DNA of 64,000 nucleotides, taken from Ectorhizobium quercum. Lineage in GTDB: Bacteria; Pseudomonadota; Alphaproteobacteria; Rhizobiales; Rhizobiaceae. Shown piece after piece: positions 63,901 through 64,000 of the stretch. Numbering within the stretch: the stretch's first letter is position 1; the number at the start of each line of letters is the position of its first letter. Below the pieces are notes generated by a model. That model was not told the origin of the DNA. It was given only the letters and a program-made list of their open reading frames with translations, and did not search any database. The position numbers and the translations under genes were made by a program. The stretch covers positions 248,001 through 312,000 of the forward strand of contig NZ_JANFPI010000003.1 in assembly GCF_026552795.1 (NCBI RefSeq), in the 5' to 3' direction.

Positions 63901-64000
63901 GCGCCGATCTCCTCAGGCGTCCGCAGGCATTCGTATCTGTGGCTGGGGCTTTCATGCCGTTCAACGGTGCGCGTGACGCATTCGGGCGCGGTGAAGCGAC
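63897..64000 (-). CDS. Probable DppD-type ABC ATPase, C-terminal end only
   Basis: An open frame enters from the right edge and ends with the TGA that overlaps the next ATG. The visible 33 residues (ending PEEIGA, with a CVTRTVERHES stretch) fit the cysteine-containing tail of DppD-type ATPases. Too little is present to be certain. Confidence 0.55.
   Translation of the reverse strand, partial: RFTAPECVTRTVERHESPSHRYECLRTPEEIGA

Overview
The window is high-GC DNA with densely packed genes, short intergenic gaps and many ATGA start/stop overlaps. Gene content points to an alphaproteobacterium of the Hyphomicrobiales, most likely Rhizobiaceae. It carries an acdS-acdR pair, a bacteriophytochrome with an HWE kinase, a promoter that fits the EcfG general-stress sigma factor, a cspA/DUF6481 cluster, many peptide-type ABC importers, and a dispersed intergenic repeat that I recall from rhizobial genomes. 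I cannot name genus or species. No rRNA, tRNA, transposase, integrase or CRISPR array was seen.

Layout. 1-12.9 kb: the end of an M19 dipeptidase, two GGDEF-EAL proteins (one with a degenerate EAL domain), an AraC regulator, an FAD/NAD(P)-binding protein, a Crp/Fnr-type regulator divergent from a bacteriophytochrome kinase with a receiver domain, and an MgtC/SapB protein. 12.9-20.2 kb: a five-gene operon for a dipeptide-type ABC importer plus an M20 peptidase, divergent from a GntR/FCD regulator. 20.2-24.4 kb: acdS (ACC deaminase) followed by an AceE-like thiamine enzyme, divergent from acdR. 24.4-28.3 kb: cspA with a long leader, two small downstream genes, and the catalase katE. 28.3-35.9 kb: a six-gene operon of a peptide/nickel-type ABC importer bracketed by two luciferase-like flavin monooxygenases. 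36-37.8 kb: an arginase-family protein and a PhzF-family protein.

37.9-46.6 kb is the most distinctive block. It is a tightly coupled operon for a Na+-translocating NADH:quinone reductase (nqrABCDEF) with its flavin transferase apbE and maturation factor nqrM. A CBS protein, a Tat-exported SagB-type nitroreductase and a Na+/Ca2+ exchanger follow. NqrB is unusually short and seems to lack the loop carrying its covalent FMN, while NqrC keeps its flavinylation motif and the four NqrD/NqrE cysteines are present. A perfect FNR/FixK box lies upstream.

46.6-57 kb: a VOC protein, then a tripartite tricarboxylate transporter operon with an aminotransferase, and a divergent catabolic block (hydantoinase, DszA/NtaA-type monooxygenase, RraA-like, DapA-like, GntR). 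Together these look like uptake and breakdown of an unknown N-containing carboxylate. 57-64 kb: an alpha/beta hydrolase, an intergenic region holding a repeat copy and a 20-bp perfect inverted repeat, then two paralogous substrate-binding proteins flanking a TRZ/ATZ-type amidohydrolase and the start of another ABC importer.

Overall this is a scavenging chromosome or chromid region. Importers are paired with the hydrolases and oxidoreductases that would process their cargo, each under a local regulator, and a sodium-based respiratory module sits in the middle. Substrates of the importers cannot be read from sequence alone.
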